Shown: positions 36,687 to 46,939, counted from the stretch's first letter. The stretch is 64,000 nt of DNA from Emydura subglobosa (GCA_007922225.1 ML679962.1:30425563-30489562), one strand, 5' to 3'. Made by a program: numbers and translations. The notes: generated by a model not told the origin, from the letters alone.

Positions 36687-37722
36687 GTGGAAATAGCAGA
36701 AGTGCTAAGTGGCTTTTTTGTTTCAGTTTTCACCAAAAAGTTTAGTAGCAATTGGACATCTAACTTAATGAATGTGAGTGAAAATGTGATAGGATCAGAG
36801 GCTAAAATAGGGAACGAAAAAGTTAAAAATTACTTAAATAAATTAAATGTCTTCAAGTCACGAGGACTTGATGAAATACATCCTAGAATGCACAAGGAGT
36901 TGACTGAGGGGATACCTGTGCCATTAGCGATTATTTTCGAAAAGTCATGGAAGACGGGAGACATTCCAGAGGACTGGAAAAGGGCAAATATAGTGCCAAT
37001 CAATAAAAAAGGGGAATAAGGACAATTACAGACCAGTCAGCTTAACTTTAGTACCCGGAAAGATAATGGAGCAAATAATTAAGCAATCAATTTGCAAACA
37101 CCTAGAAGATAATAAGGGGATAAGTAACAGTTAGCATGGATTTGTCAAGAACAAATCATGTCAGACAAACCTAAAAGCTTTCTTTGACAGGATAACAAGT
37201 CTTGTGGTTAGGGGGGAAGTGATAGATGTGGTATATTTTGACTTTAGTAAGGTTTTTGATACTGTCTCGCATGACCTTCTCATAAACTAACTAGGAAAAT
37301 ACAATCTAGCTGGAGCTATTATAAGGTGGGTGCATAATTGGTTGGAAAAACATTCCCAGAGAGTAGTTATCAATAGATCACAGTCAAATTGGAAAAGCAT
37401 ATCAAGTGGGGTACCCCAGGGACCAGTTCTGGGTTCTGTTCTATTCAATATTTTCATCAATACTTTAGATAATGGCATAGAGAATACACTTACAATGTTT
37501 GCAGACGATACCAAGCTGAGAGGGGTTGCAAGTGCTTTGGAGGACAGGATTAAAATTCAAAATGATCTGGACAATCTGGAGAAATGGTCTGAAGAAAATA
37601 GGATGAAATTCAATAAGGACAAATGCAAAGCACTCCACTTAAGAAGGAACAATCAGTTGCACATATACAAAATGGGAAATGACTGTTTAGGACGGAGTAC
37701 TGCAGAAAGGGATCTGGAGGTA
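36687..37722 (+). pseudogene. CR1 reverse transcriptase relic
   Basis: The first frame (36687-37019) holds KSRGLDEIHPRMHKEL and GDIPEDWKRANIVPI, the conserved entry to the RT. After a broken stretch with a palm A-like YFDFSKVFDTVSHDLL near 37234-37281, the frame from 37330 reads SSGVPQGPVLGSVLF (motif B) and MFADDTKLRG (catalytic FADD). It then continues through MKFNKDKCKALHL to about 37722, where homology stops. Frames shift at least twice. The catalytic Asp pair is still present, but no complete enzyme can be encoded. Confidence 0.9.
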
Positions 37723-37724
37723 TT

Positions 37725-39340
37725 TTCTCCATATATTAATTATTTTATGTATAAGAAATGTCACCTTACTTCCTTTTGCTACCAGCCCTCTGTTTGTACC
37801 CACTGGCTCTTGTCTCTGACAGTAAGTTAGAAAGCCATAGAGCATCTATATTATCTAGGTTTTTTATATTTTGTAGATCTCAATGCTAACACTGTTACTT
37901 CCCAAAGAATAAAGTTCTAAGGGTCCCTATTTGAATAACTGGAATCATTCCCTCCCTGGGCTATTTCTAGAGTATCTTTCTCTTTATAAATGATCAGGAC
38001 TGCTATAGTTTTCCCAAATGTGAACTCTCAGTGTTGTGTAAAAAGGTTTGGAACTAAAGCCATGAGTATATCCCACCCTTAGGAAAATGAGGTCAATGTA
38101 ATGCTTGTTATAAGGCCTGATCTGACAATCCTGGAGACTGATGTGACCTAGACTTATATACAGTGGGCGCAGAAAGGGGAATGAGAGAGCATGTTTCCCC
38201 ACACAGTCCTGCTAACATATGCTATTTTGATTCAGAAGGATCACTTCTAAAGCTGAGGGGGTAGTTCAATCTATGTGACCATTCAATCGATCACTGCTCA
38301 TACTAGACTACCGAAGTGCCAAATGATATCAATTCTGGCAGTGGTTTTTTGTGCTGTAAACAGTTGTGATCACCAAACTAAATTAGCATAGGCTAAGAAG
38401 CAGTAATTAGATGGTAACACTGCTATTTTGGCTGGATTTGTTCTTTATCCTCCATTACAACTTCCATGAGCCATCCACTTCCCTGACAATTATTCAAATG
38501 TACCCCATATGTGTAATGTGGGCTGGCCAACAGAGATTAAAACCCTACCCAAAGCAGTCAGCTGACCCTACAGCCACTGCTTTGATTACTAAGAGGAACA
38601 GTCATATGGGGCACTGGTTGCCTGCAATGCAACAGTTAAATTAATGTACTTCATAGCAACCTGCAGCTCTCCAGAGAGGGAGGGAGGAAGGAATGTGTGT
38701 GCTGGTGGGGACAACAGCCAGATATTAACTGGCAGTCAGGAAAGCTAAAGCAATGTCATTTTGCTATTCAACTTTCTACCCTTTGCCTTTGGACTTTGCC
38801 TGATGGAAACTGCACAGCAGGGGAGCATGTCTTATTTTTTCTGTTTGAACTAACCACCCACAATGCAAATTACTTTTTTCTTTTGTGAATACCAGCATCC
38901 CGATGTGGGTTTTTTACATCTCCTTCTTTTTAAAACAGCATAGCCCGCTACAGCTCACGTGTCATGAACTGGTAGAACACGAGTAGGTGGCTCAACACTG
39001 GAAAAGGAGAGGACTGCAGCAGGTCACAATTGAAGTGTACTGGCAAACCAGTATTTGGAAGAGTGTGGCATGCTTGTCATCTCATGCCTGGCTCTTAATC
39101 CTTTGTATTTATTAACATTAATCCTCCAAAAGAAAAAATAGAAAGAAGATTGAACAAACTGTGGTTAAAGGTGCAGTCTGCTTTTATGATCACTTTTCCT
39201 TAGAATGTTACATTTATCTTTCTTGGTTTCAGTCAATGCAAGTCTGCCTGAATGAGAAAGTCCTGTCCTCCTCCTTTCTATGAGAAAGCTGTCATTAGCA
39301 CGTTTCATCCTTATAAATGCATGCTGTTTTTCCCATGTCA
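37725..39340. other. No gene recognised
   Basis: AT-rich DNA immediately after the abrupt CR1 junction. No LINE tail, exon or RNA gene recognised. Confidence 0.4.
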
Positions 39341-39344
39341 CTGA

Positions 39345-39420
39345 TACATAATGTGAGCACAATCAGTCCCAATAGTGGTCCTGGTGGCACTCCACTAATC
39401 AGTTCCCTTTATCTTCAGTG
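39345..39420 (-). mobile_element. Decayed CR1 fragment, minus strand
   Basis: The plus strand words cagtcccaatagtggtcctg and gtggcactccactaatcag resemble the complement of the CR1 segment around motif B seen at 23780-23825. Only about 75 bp and much changed. Confidence 0.45.
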
Positions 39421-39424
39421 CTTC

Positions 39425-40004
39425 AGCTAACAGTTATTCTGTCCTTGTTAAGAAAATGGTTTTTAAAGGAGGGATTAGGAAAGGACTGGAAATAAAGATG
39501 TTTTAACACATGGCTAATTTCCAATAATTTTCTGAGGCTGCATGGAGGTGCAATGACAGAAAGGTGGGAGGGTCCTGACTGTGAGACTTGGAGCAAGTCT
39601 TGAGTTTTCCTGCCTTCCCAACCCAACACACAAATTCCAGTCTCCACTTCTGGGCTATACTCCCAATATAGCCTGCCATTCCCAGACCCTCTTTTAGACT
39701 GAGAACCAGAAGGGCACAGATTCCAGAAGACAGGGAGGCCTGGGTAGAGAGGAATCGGCATGGAAACCATTAGCAGGGGAAAGGTAGGAAAGCAGTGGCT
39801 GAGACAGTTTGTTGGTAAACTTGACACAGGGGCAGGACACCTTCCAGCACTTGGCAAGTGTGTTTGGGTAGTGAATGAGTCTCATTCTTTCTGGTGGAGG
39901 CACAGTTTCTACCATGGGCACGGAGGAGAAGTGAGGCTGATAATAAATACATTTGTCTTCAGGATTCTGAGAGTTAATGTTTGTATTTAGCTATGAGAGA
40001 GAAA
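39425..40004. other. No gene recognised
   Basis: A minus-strand frame of 144 codons (39857-39423) has no recognisable domain, and other frames overlap it on both strands. I do not call it a gene. Confidence 0.4.
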
Positions 40005-40110
40005 CCAGGCGCGTGAGGTAATATCTTTTATTGGATCAACTTCTGTTGGTGAGAGAGACAAGTTTGTGAGCTACACAGAGCTCTTCCTCGGGTCTGGGAA
40101 AGCTATAACA
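40005..40110 (+). repeat. Amniote interspersed repeat fragment
   Basis: The string of words ggtaatatcttttattgg, atcaacttctgttgg, gagagagacaag, gagctacacagagctctt and gggtctgggaaag is one I recognise as a widespread sauropsid repeat of uncertain class. It has no coding content. Confidence 0.55.
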
Positions 40111-40629
40111 GTCATGTAAATGACTTGGTTTAAGTTCTATGTAAGAAGGAATGATAATATTTGTTAACAGCTAAATAAAGTGCTAGTATGAAAATCACCA
40201 AAAACAATTACAAATTGGTTGTATTTGGACAAGTAGGAGAAAACAGAATTCAGATACTGACTCGGACAGTTTATAGATTGTCATGTATTCAGTGGAAACA
40301 TTTGCAGATATATATCCTTTGCAACTGATTTTGAAATGTGCCTTTAATAAAATTCTTCTTATTCCTTTCATTCATCCATCATGTAGATTGGCAGAGAACA
40401 GACCTTTCTGCAAATGACACACTTTCCTTTCTGCACAAATTAGGTCTGTCTGACTGGGCAATTTTCATCAGGGGGCTGAATCATCTGGTTTTGCAAATAA
40501 TATAATTTACAGAATGGAATGGATAATCTGAACTGCCTCCAAGTCCTCTGGAAATCAAGTCACATCCTATTAAAGTGTAAAGTAGAGACAGAAAAACATA
40601 AAGCTATTTTACATGTTAAATTTAAGGGA

Positions 40630-40880
40630 GAATTATAGTCTAGTGGTTAGAGCAGGTTACTGGGAGTTAGTCTTATTCTCAGCTTTCTCCTGACCTGATA
40701 TGTGACCTTAGTGCAAATGACTCATCAACTTTGGGCCTCAGTTTACTCTAAATTTATAGTTTAAAATAACTAACAATATGTTTTTCACAGGTATGATATT
40801 ACACATATAAAGGAAGGGTACCTGTTTCACTGACTTTGGTATGAGGCTTAATCTTTGTAAAGCATTTTGAAACCCTTTGT
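40630..40880 (+). mobile_element. MIR-type SINE, plus strand
   Basis: It shows tagtggttagagcagg, ctgggagttagtctta, tgacctgatatgtgacctta, gactcatcaactttgggcctcag and tttactct, then a tail with ctttgtaaagcattttgaaa. This is the complete MIR order with substitutions and a longer tail. Confidence 0.8.
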
Positions 40881-40889
40881 TTCAAATCA

Positions 40890-41550
40890 CTATGAGTATG
40901 AAGTTGGGTTTTTTATTTTGTTTTTAAAAAAATAATTTTTTTCTCCTTGGGTAGTGACACATAACGCAAATAATAAAAAAGTGGAAAAAGATTATTTTTG
41001 ACTAAATAGATTGTTTTGCATTTTGCGGTATGTGTGAAAAATGAGCACATATTTTAATCATCCTTGACTCACTACCCCTTGGTTAGACAATAATCAGGCA
41101 TGAAATCCTTCTGTGCCATTCTTTGTACTCAGTGAACACACTAGCCTACTGCATATGCTTATGTTTCCCTCTTCTCTTCCAAAGCGCCCCTCCTCATCTC
41201 TCTCCTTCTGTGCTTCATGACTGTGATATCATCCACGCCCTGTTGTCACTGGTCCATACTACATACTACTGGTCTTTCCAACTTGCCACTTGACCATGCT
41301 GCCTACCTCTCCCTGTTCTCCTTTCAGAATGTGAATCTTGTATTGTTAAAGGTACTAGCCCAGACTGTAGTCCTCCATCTGCAAGAGAGATACAGCACTG
41401 GCAGTGCAGTATTACACAAGCTTCCCTGTGTTTTCTTGCTATGATGATTCAATCTGAACTCTGGAGCAGGACAGTAATTCACACTCCATACCCATCTCTC
41501 AATCCCTGGCCACTCTGCGCACGTCCTGGGTAACAAAGCAGCAGATTAAC
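40890..41550. other. No gene recognised
   Basis: A T/A-rich run lies at 40909-40950. Otherwise no identifiable structure. Confidence 0.4.
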
Positions 41551-41554
41551 AACA

Positions 41555-42212
41555 AAATTCCATCATAGTTCTCTGAAAACATCCATTCAACATGCAGCAG
41601 CAATCAGAAAAGCTAACAGAATGTTGGGAATCACTAGGTAATAAGACACAAAATATCGTATTGCCTCTTTATAAATCCATGGCATGCTCTCATCTTGAAT
41701 ACTGTGCGCAGATCTGGTCACCCTTGCTCAGAAAAGATATATTGGAATTGGAAAAGATACAGAAAAGGGCAACTAATATGATTAGGGGTATGGAAAAGCT
41801 TCCATATGAGGAGAGATTAATAAGACTGGGACTTTTCAGCTTGGAAAAGAGACAGCTAAGGAGGGATATGATAGAGGTCTATAAAATCATGACTGGTGTG
41901 GAGAAAGTAAATAAAGTAGTATTATTTACTCCTTTCATAAAACAAAAACTAAGGGTCACTAAGTGAAATTAATAGGCAGCAAGTTCAAAATGAACAAAAG
42001 GAAGTATTTCTTCACACAATGCACAGTCAACCTGTGGAACTCCTTGCCAGTATATGTTCTGAAGGCCAAGACTATAACAGGGTTCAAAAAGGAACTAGAT
42101 AAATTATGGAAGATAGGCCCATCAATGGCTATTAGCCAGGATAGACAGGGATTGCTGTTTGCCAGAGGCTGGGAATAGCCAACGGGATGGATCACTTGAT
42201 GATTACCTGTTA
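41555..42212 (+). mobile_element. Outer CR1, 5' piece
   Basis: This is the 5' part of a CR1 that resumes at 43541. It encodes the C-terminal ORF2 region in the frame 41592-41966 and a following part in 41963-42178. It then enters the CR1 untranslated tail with ggatggatcacttgatgatt and stops at acctgtt, where the inner CR1 begins. The reading frame shifts near 41960. Confidence 0.9.
41592..42178 (+). pseudogene. CR1 ORF2 C-terminus (outer copy)
   Basis: The first frame has YKSMACSHLEYCAQIWSP, LEKIQKRATNMIRGMEKL and GLFSLEKRQLRRDMIEVYK, the conserved C-terminal region of CR1 ORF2. A one-frame shift near 41960 moves the rest to the frame ending at 42178, which contains FTQCTVNLWNSLPVYV (a conserved WNSLP-like segment). 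The protein is truncated at its N-terminus and broken. It comes from a different CR1 subfamily than the inner copy. Confidence 0.88.
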
Positions 42213-42232
42213 CCTCAATCCCTGGAAAAATC

Positions 42233-43243
42233 ATGGAGCAGGTCCTTAAGGAATCCATTTTAAGGCACTTGGAGGAGAGGAAGGTAATCAGGAACAGTCA
42301 ACACGGATTCACTAAGGGAAAGTCATGCCTGACCAACCTGATTGCTTTCTATGATGAGGTGACTGGCTCTGTGGATGTAGGGAAGGCGGTGGATGTGATA
42401 TACCTTGACTTTAGCAAAGCTTTTGATACTGTCTCACACAGTATTCTTATCAGCAAGTTAAAGAAGTATGGATTGGATGAATGGACTATAAAATGGATAG
42501 AGAACTGGCTAGAGCATAGGGCTCAACGAGTAGTGATCAATGGCTCCATGTCTAGTTGGCAACCGGTCACAAGCGGAGTTCCCCAGGGGTCGGTCCTGGG
42601 GCCGGTTTTGTTCAACATCTTTATTAATGATCTGGAGGATGGGGTAGATTGCACCCTCCGCAAGTTTGCGGACGACACTAAGCTGGGGGGAGTGGTAGAT
42701 ACCCTGGAGGGTAGGGATAGGATACAGAGTGACCTAAACAAACTGGAGGATTGGGCCAAAAGAAATCTAATGAGGTTCAACAAGGACAAGTGCAGAGTCC
42801 TCCACTTAAAAAGGAAGAATCCCATGCACAGCTATAGACTGGGGACTGACGAGCTGGGCAGCAGCTCTGCAGAAAAGGACCTGGGGGTAACAGTCGATAA
42901 AAAGCTGGATATGAGTCAGCAGTGTGCCCTGGTTGTCAAGAAGGCTAATGGCATATTGGGCTGCATTAGGAGGGGCATTGCCAGCAGGTCACGGGAAGTG
43001 ATTATTTCCCTCTATTCGGCATTGGTGAGGCTGCATTTAGAATATTGTGTCCAGTTTTGCGCCCCCCACTACAAAAAGGATGTGGACAAGTTGGAGAGAG
43101 TGCAGCGGAGGGCAACCAAAATGATTAGGGGGCTGGAGCACAGGACTTATGAGGAGAGGCTGAGGGAATTGGTCTTGTTTAGTCTGCAAAAGAGAAGAGT
43201 GAGGGGGGATTTGATAGCGGCCTTTAACTACCTGAAAGGCTAG
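42233..43243 (+). pseudogene. CR1 reverse transcriptase, longest open frame in window
   Basis: 336 codons from an internal ATG. In order: [18 protein letters not shown] (residues ~22-39), [13 protein letters not shown] with palm A Asp (~57-69), [17 protein letters not shown] motif B (~114-130), FADDTKLGG motif C with both catalytic Asp (codons for FADD at 42665-42676), then the thumb and C-terminal region to FNYLKG. The N-terminal RT part and the whole endonuclease are missing through 5' truncation. The frame ends at a TAG that appears to be created by a small deletion relative to the copy at 22925-23182; the remaining C-terminus lies in the frame 43254-43448. The parent enzyme reverse-transcribes CR1 RNA at the target site. 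Confidence 0.95.
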
Positions 43244-43253
43244 GCTGTTCTCG

Positions 43254-43448
43254 GTGGTGGCAGATGACAGAACAAGGAGCAACGGTCTCAAGTTGCAGGG
43301 CAGGAGGTCTAGGTTGGACATTAGGGAAAAGATTTTTACTAGGAGGGTGGTGAAGCACTGGAATGGGTTACCTAGGGAGGTGGTGGAATCTCCATCCTTA
43401 GAGGTTTTTAAACTGAGGCTTGACAAAGCCCTGGTTGGGATGATATAG
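43254..43448 (+). pseudogene. CR1 ORF2 C-terminal end, out of frame
   Basis: The frame reads [14 protein letters not shown], then [17 protein letters not shown] and [13 protein letters not shown] to the natural end, matching residue for residue the end of the minus-strand copy at 23182-22925. It is separated from the main RT frame by the small deletion near 43240. Confidence 0.9.
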
Positions 43449-43540
43449 CTGAGGTTAGTCCTGCTTTGAGCAGGGTGTTGGACTAGATGACCTCCTGAGA
43501 TCCCTTCCAACTCTAATATTCTATGATTCTATGATTCTAT

Positions 43541-43640
43541 TCATTCCCTCTGAAGCACCTGGCATTGGCCACTGTCGGAAGACAGAATACTGAGCTACAT
43601 GGACCATTGGTCTGACCCAATATGGCCGTTCTTATGTTCA
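43541..43640 (+). mobile_element. Outer CR1, 3' tail
   Basis: This continues the sequence interrupted at 42212: tcattccctctgaagcacc, gcattggccactgtcgg, aagacagaatactgagc, ggtctgacccaatatgg and cgttcttatgttc, the classic CR1 3' terminus. It has the same order as 6811-6925. Confidence 0.9.
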
Positions 43641-43781
43641 TACTGTTTCAATAAATATGACAATACCAATTATTGTCAAATGTGGGTCAGTGACTTGGAC
43701 TAGAAGCTGGATTGTGACTGCCACTTCATTTCATGTATGCTACTAACCAACCAATGATTTTCAGTCACTATTAACCTAGTG

Positions 43782-44073
43782 CTTGTCTTCACTACAGAGT
43801 TAGCTTGAGTTATAATTTGTGCATTATCCTGAGCTTGAGTTCTGTTCACACATACAAATCCTTAACTCGAGCGTGGTGACGCCTGTAACTGCAGTTGGCT
43901 GGTCCATTAGCTTGATTTAGTACAACTAGTCATCTGCCAGTGCAGTCATTCTGTGCAGTAATCCAATCACTCTGTGCAGTTCAAAAGTTATTTTTCACTG
44001 TAGCTGCACTCTCACTTGAACTAGGCTAACTTGAGAAGAGTTCACTCGAGTTAACTCTGCAGCAAAGACACAG
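43782..44073. mobile_element. TIR element (MITE-like), ~290 bp
   Basis: The left end reads cttgtcttcactacagagtt and the right end taactctgcagcaaagacac. Reverse-complemented, the right end is gtgtctttgctgcagagtta, so roughly 25 bp pair with four or five mismatches. The interior holds repeated gcttgagtt and ctcgagtt words on opposite strands and has no coding capacity. It is a non-autonomous DNA element. I could not fix a target duplication. Confidence 0.7.
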
Positions 44074-44079
44074 AAGGTG

Positions 44080-44722
44080 CAGTTTCACGAGAACAGCAAA
44101 CCCATATGTACCTTCCCTTTGTAGCCTGGCATGCTCTCACATTGTTCAGTGGTTTGTTGGGTTGATTTAGCTTTATCAGCACTGCTAACCATTTGTTTTT
44201 TAAATGAGTTCTCGCTTCATGGTGCCAGGTGTCTCAGACAATTGCCCAGTTATGATAATAGAGTGGATTTTAAGTTTTCCAGAATAATGTTTGCTGTTTC
44301 TAGTGAAAAATGAGGGGAACTTTATTTCTATAGGTTAACAAGGGACACAGGAGAAACACTTCAGACTCAAACTTGACCTACAGAGACTGGCACAGTTTAG
44401 TGACCTAATAACAGAACAGAGCATTAGGAGTGGAGGGTACTCGGCTCCACAAAGGTTGGGGCCTTAAGAGGTGTGTTTGCTATATCTTATGGCATAATTA
44501 TAGGAAATGTCAGAGTTCTAAACTTCAACACAGCATTCAAGGCTTGCATAGAAGGATGACAATTTCAGAGAAGTCTTACACTGAATATCTACAAGGAGAG
44601 CACTAAACTTTGGCGAAAACCAATTAATGAAGCAACAATATCTCTGCCACTAGACAAATCTCTGGAGAAAGCTGATTACTTACATACCTCTGCAAATAGC
44701 GTATTTGTGATCATTAGCTAGA
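44080..44722. other. No gene recognised
   Basis: AT-rich spacer between the TIR element and the DIRS retrotransposon. Confidence 0.4.
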
Positions 44723-44725
44723 GAA

Positions 44726-44950
44726 AAAAGACAGTTACTTACCTTTGTAACTGTTGCTCTTCCAGATGCGTTGCTCATGTCCATGCACAGTCGCTGGAAG
44801 GTTTTTCCCCTAGCAGTACCCATCAGGTCAGTGCAGGCCCCCTGGAAGTGGCGCCTCCATGGTTCTGTATATAGGGCCCTGTTGACCCACCGCCTCCTCA
44901 GTTCCTTCTTGCCAGAGTACTCCGACAGAGGAGAAGGTGGGTGGGTCTTG
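44726..44950 (-). repeat. DIRS 3' inverted terminal repeat (left end)
   Basis: The segment 44785-44923 (gcacagtcgctggaagg through agttccttctt) matches the reverse complement of 49866-50006 almost throughout, with differences of a few bases. The outer part 44726-44784 carries acagttacttacctttgtaac and is repeated inverted in the internal complementary region at 44952-45011. Confidence 0.9.
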
Positions 44951-44951
44951 G

Positions 44952-45050
44952 AATGGACATGAGCAACACATCTCGAAGAACCACAATTACGAAGGTCAGT
45001 AACCGTCTTTTCTTCTTCAAGTGCTTGCTCATGACGATTCCAATTAGGTG
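44952..45050 (-). repeat. DIRS internal complementary region
   Basis: The first ~60 bp (44952-45011) are the reverse complement of the outer left end 44726-44786. The next ~40 bp (tcttcttcaagtgcttgctc onward) match the reverse complement of the outer right end 50010-50055. The two element ends are thus represented side by side inside the element. This is the diagnostic DIRS feature that lets a linear cDNA be completed or circularised. Confidence 0.88.
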
Positions 45051-45075
45051 ACTCCCAAGGTGGAGGGGTTGGAGC

Positions 45076-45755
45076 TCACGGAATCACTGACTGAAGCACT
45101 GCTTTGCTGAACACTGCATCATCTCTGGCCTGTTGGGTGATGCCATAATGCACAGTGAACATGTAGATTGATGACCATGTTGCGGCCCTGCAGATCTCTT
45201 GCATAGCGACTTGCGCCAGGAATGCTGCCGAAGAGGCCTGTGCCCTCGTGCAGTGTACTGATAGCTCTGGAGCTGGCACCTTAGTCAGGTTGTAGCAAGT
45301 TCTGATACAGGAGGTGATCTTAGAAGAGAACCTTTGGGACGAGATGGGTAGGCCTTTCATCCTATCTGCTATAACAATGAAGAGTTGGTTTACCTACGGA
45401 AAGGCTTAATTCTCTCTATGTAGAAAGCCAGTGCTCTTCTAACATCTAGGAAGTGGAGGCTCCGCTCTCTGCTACTGACATGTGGTTTTGGAAAGGAGAC
45501 TGGAAGGAACATACCCTGGCTCATATGAAACTGGGACACCACATTAGGTAGGAAGGCTGGATGTGGTCGCAGCTGCACCTTGTCCTTGTAAAAGATCGTG
45601 TATGGAGGGTCAGATGTCAAATCCTCAAGTTCAGACACTCTTCTGGCTGAAGTGATTGTGACCAGGAATGCTACCTTCCATGAAAGATACAGGAATAAAC
45701 AGGAAGCTAACGGTTCGAAGTGGGGGGGGGGTCCCATAAGTCTGGTAAGGACCAA
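45076..45755 (-). pseudogene. DIRS tyrosine recombinase, catalytic domain relic
   Basis: Minus frame 45755-45390 has TITSARRVSELEDL (first catalytic Arg, ~residue 38), then KDKVQLRPHPAFLPNVV. Frame 45360-45076 has PELSVHCTRAQASSAAFLA with the HxxR pair (His ~36, Arg ~39), and ICRAATWSS followed by FTVHYG with the nucleophile Tyr (~72). All four recognised catalytic positions of the tyrosine recombinase family remain readable. A frameshift between 45360 and 45390 separates the two frames. In a live element this enzyme integrates the cDNA. N-terminal parts lie upstream to 46100. Confidence 0.9.
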
Positions 45756-46521
45756 GTTTAAGGTCCCAAGTGGGTACCGGATGGCGAATCTGGAGGTAGA
45801 GTCTATCCAGCCTCTTGAGGAAGCAGGTCACCATTGGATCAGTGAATACTGAACACTCAAATGTGCCCAGGGGGAATGTAGCTATTTCCACCAAGTGTAC
45901 CTTTATGGATCATACCACCAGCCTTAGTTGTTTTAAGTGCAGCAGAGAGTCCAAGATGAAGAGTAGCAATGCTTGCATTGGAGAAGTGTCTTTATGTGCT
46001 GCCCAGATGGAGAACTGATTCCACTTGGCCAAATATGTCGCTCTGGTAGATAGCTTCCTGCTACCTAAGAGGACTTTCTTAACCGGGCCCGAGCATGCAG
46101 ACTCCCTGAAGTTCAGCCATAGAGCTTCCATGCTGTGAGGTGAAGAGACTCGAGGTTGGGGTGATTGCAGATGACCGTAATCCTGCGTGATGAGATCCGG
46201 TACCAATGACAAGCTATGAGAGTGACCACTGACCGTTCTTGCAGGGTGGTATACCAGTGCTGCTGGGACCAGGCTGGGGCTATCGAGATGACCTACCCCT
46301 TCACCCTTCGGATCTTCAGTAGGATCTTGTGAATCTGTGGGAACGGGGGAAATGCATACATTAGATGGTGTCCCCATGGAAGCCCCGCCATCAAGCCTGG
46401 GCTGTGGTTCTGGAAGGGGCAGGACTGCTGACACTTCCTGTTGAGTTGGGTTATGAACAGATCCACTTGGGGAACTCCCCACTTCTGGAAGATGTGCATG
46501 ATATCTGGACGGATGGACCAT
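45631..46521 (-). pseudogene. DIRS tyrosine recombinase N-terminal and preceding region relic
   Basis: Frame 46521-45910 ends with KKVLLGSRKLSTRATYLAKW, FSIWAAHKD and LLLFILDSLLHL, the SAM-like N-terminal DNA-binding region typical of DIRS recombinases. Frame 45894-45631 continues with FLKRLDRLYLQIRHPVPTWD, which precedes the catalytic domain. The two are in different frames, so at least one frameshift lies near 45900. The N-terminal 100 codons of 46521-45910 are less familiar and may be partly out of the true frame. Confidence 0.8.
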
Positions 46522-46574
46522 TCATGGTTGTGGAAAGATCTACTGAAATGACCCACCAATATGTTTTGGGCCAC
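46293..46574 (-). pseudogene. DIRS region after RNase H (methyltransferase-like region)
   Basis: The frame reads NHEWSIRPDIMHIFQKWGVP, VDLFITQLNRKCQ and GLPWGHHLMYAFPPFPQI. This set of words follows the RNase H in DIRS elements and overlaps what has been described as a Dam-like methyltransferase region in the group. I recognise the position and conservation but cannot see enough motifs to be sure of methyltransferase activity. The frame overlaps the next one, so coding is broken here. Confidence 0.65.
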
Positions 46575-46939
46575 CGGAAAGTAAGATGCCTCTAAATGTA
46601 TGGAATGGGTGAAGCAGAAGTTCCATAGCTAGAGGGCTTCTTCGCACAGGGGAGAGGAGTGTGCTCCCCCATCTGTTTATATAAAACATTGCTGTTGTAT
46701 TGTCTGTCATGAAATATATGCATCTGCCTTCTATGTAAGGCCGGAAGGTTTGGCACACTAGGTGAACCATTCTTAGCTCCCTGACGTTGATGTGGAGTGA
46801 CAGTTCTGACTGAGACCAAAGTCTTTGAGTCCTGAGGAACCCTAAATGTGCTCCCCCATCCCAACTCGGATGCGTCTGTGACCAGAGACAGAGATGGTTG
46901 GGGCCTGGAGAAGGGGACTCCTGCACAAACTAGTTGCAC
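46540..46939 (-). pseudogene. DIRS RNase H relic
   Basis: The frame 46939-46592 begins with SLSLVTDASELGWGSTF, giving the first catalytic Asp. The frame 46926-46540 continues with LHINVRELRMVHLVCQTF (Glu) and CIYFMTDNTTAMFYIN (second Asp). The three acidic residues of the family thus survive but in two different frames, with a frameshift near 46855. The parent domain removes RNA from the RNA-DNA hybrid. Confidence 0.85.

Larger units (their letters stand above)
35490..37722 (+). mobile_element. CR1 LINE retaining endonuclease and RT, 3' end missing
   Basis: About 2.2 kb of CR1 ORF2 is readable on the plus strand, in order: an endonuclease domain (35731-36276), a linker (36412-36678), the N-terminal RT region (36687-37019) and palm plus thumb (37190-37720). 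It stops abruptly at about 37722 within the segment that follows the FADD motif, and the sequence beyond shows no CR1 tail. CR1 copies are usually 5'-truncated, so losing the 3' side while keeping the 5' side is unusual and suggests a later deletion or rearrangement. It is diverged from 42213-43540 and belongs to an older subfamily. Confidence 0.9.
42213..43540 (+). mobile_element. Inner CR1, inserted into outer CR1
   Basis: It starts abruptly with acctcaatccctgg at 42213 (5'-truncated) and ends with the CR1 terminal repeats tatgattctatgattctat at about 43522-43540. Both flanks belong to another CR1, whose tail is interrupted at acctgtt and resumes at tcattccctctgaagc. It encodes a 336-codon RT frame. 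No clear target-site duplication longer than a few bases is visible, which is usual for CR1. It is the best-preserved LINE in the window. Confidence 0.95.

Noticed and set aside
39423..39857. 144-codon minus-strand frame
   Set aside because: No known motif, and plus-strand frames overlap it. I see no splice or promoter context.
42523..42825. Minus-strand frame over the CR1 RT, and similar antisense frames at 23571-23873 and 37287-37514
   Set aside because: These are shadows of the CR1 coding strand. The same antisense pattern recurs at each CR1 copy.
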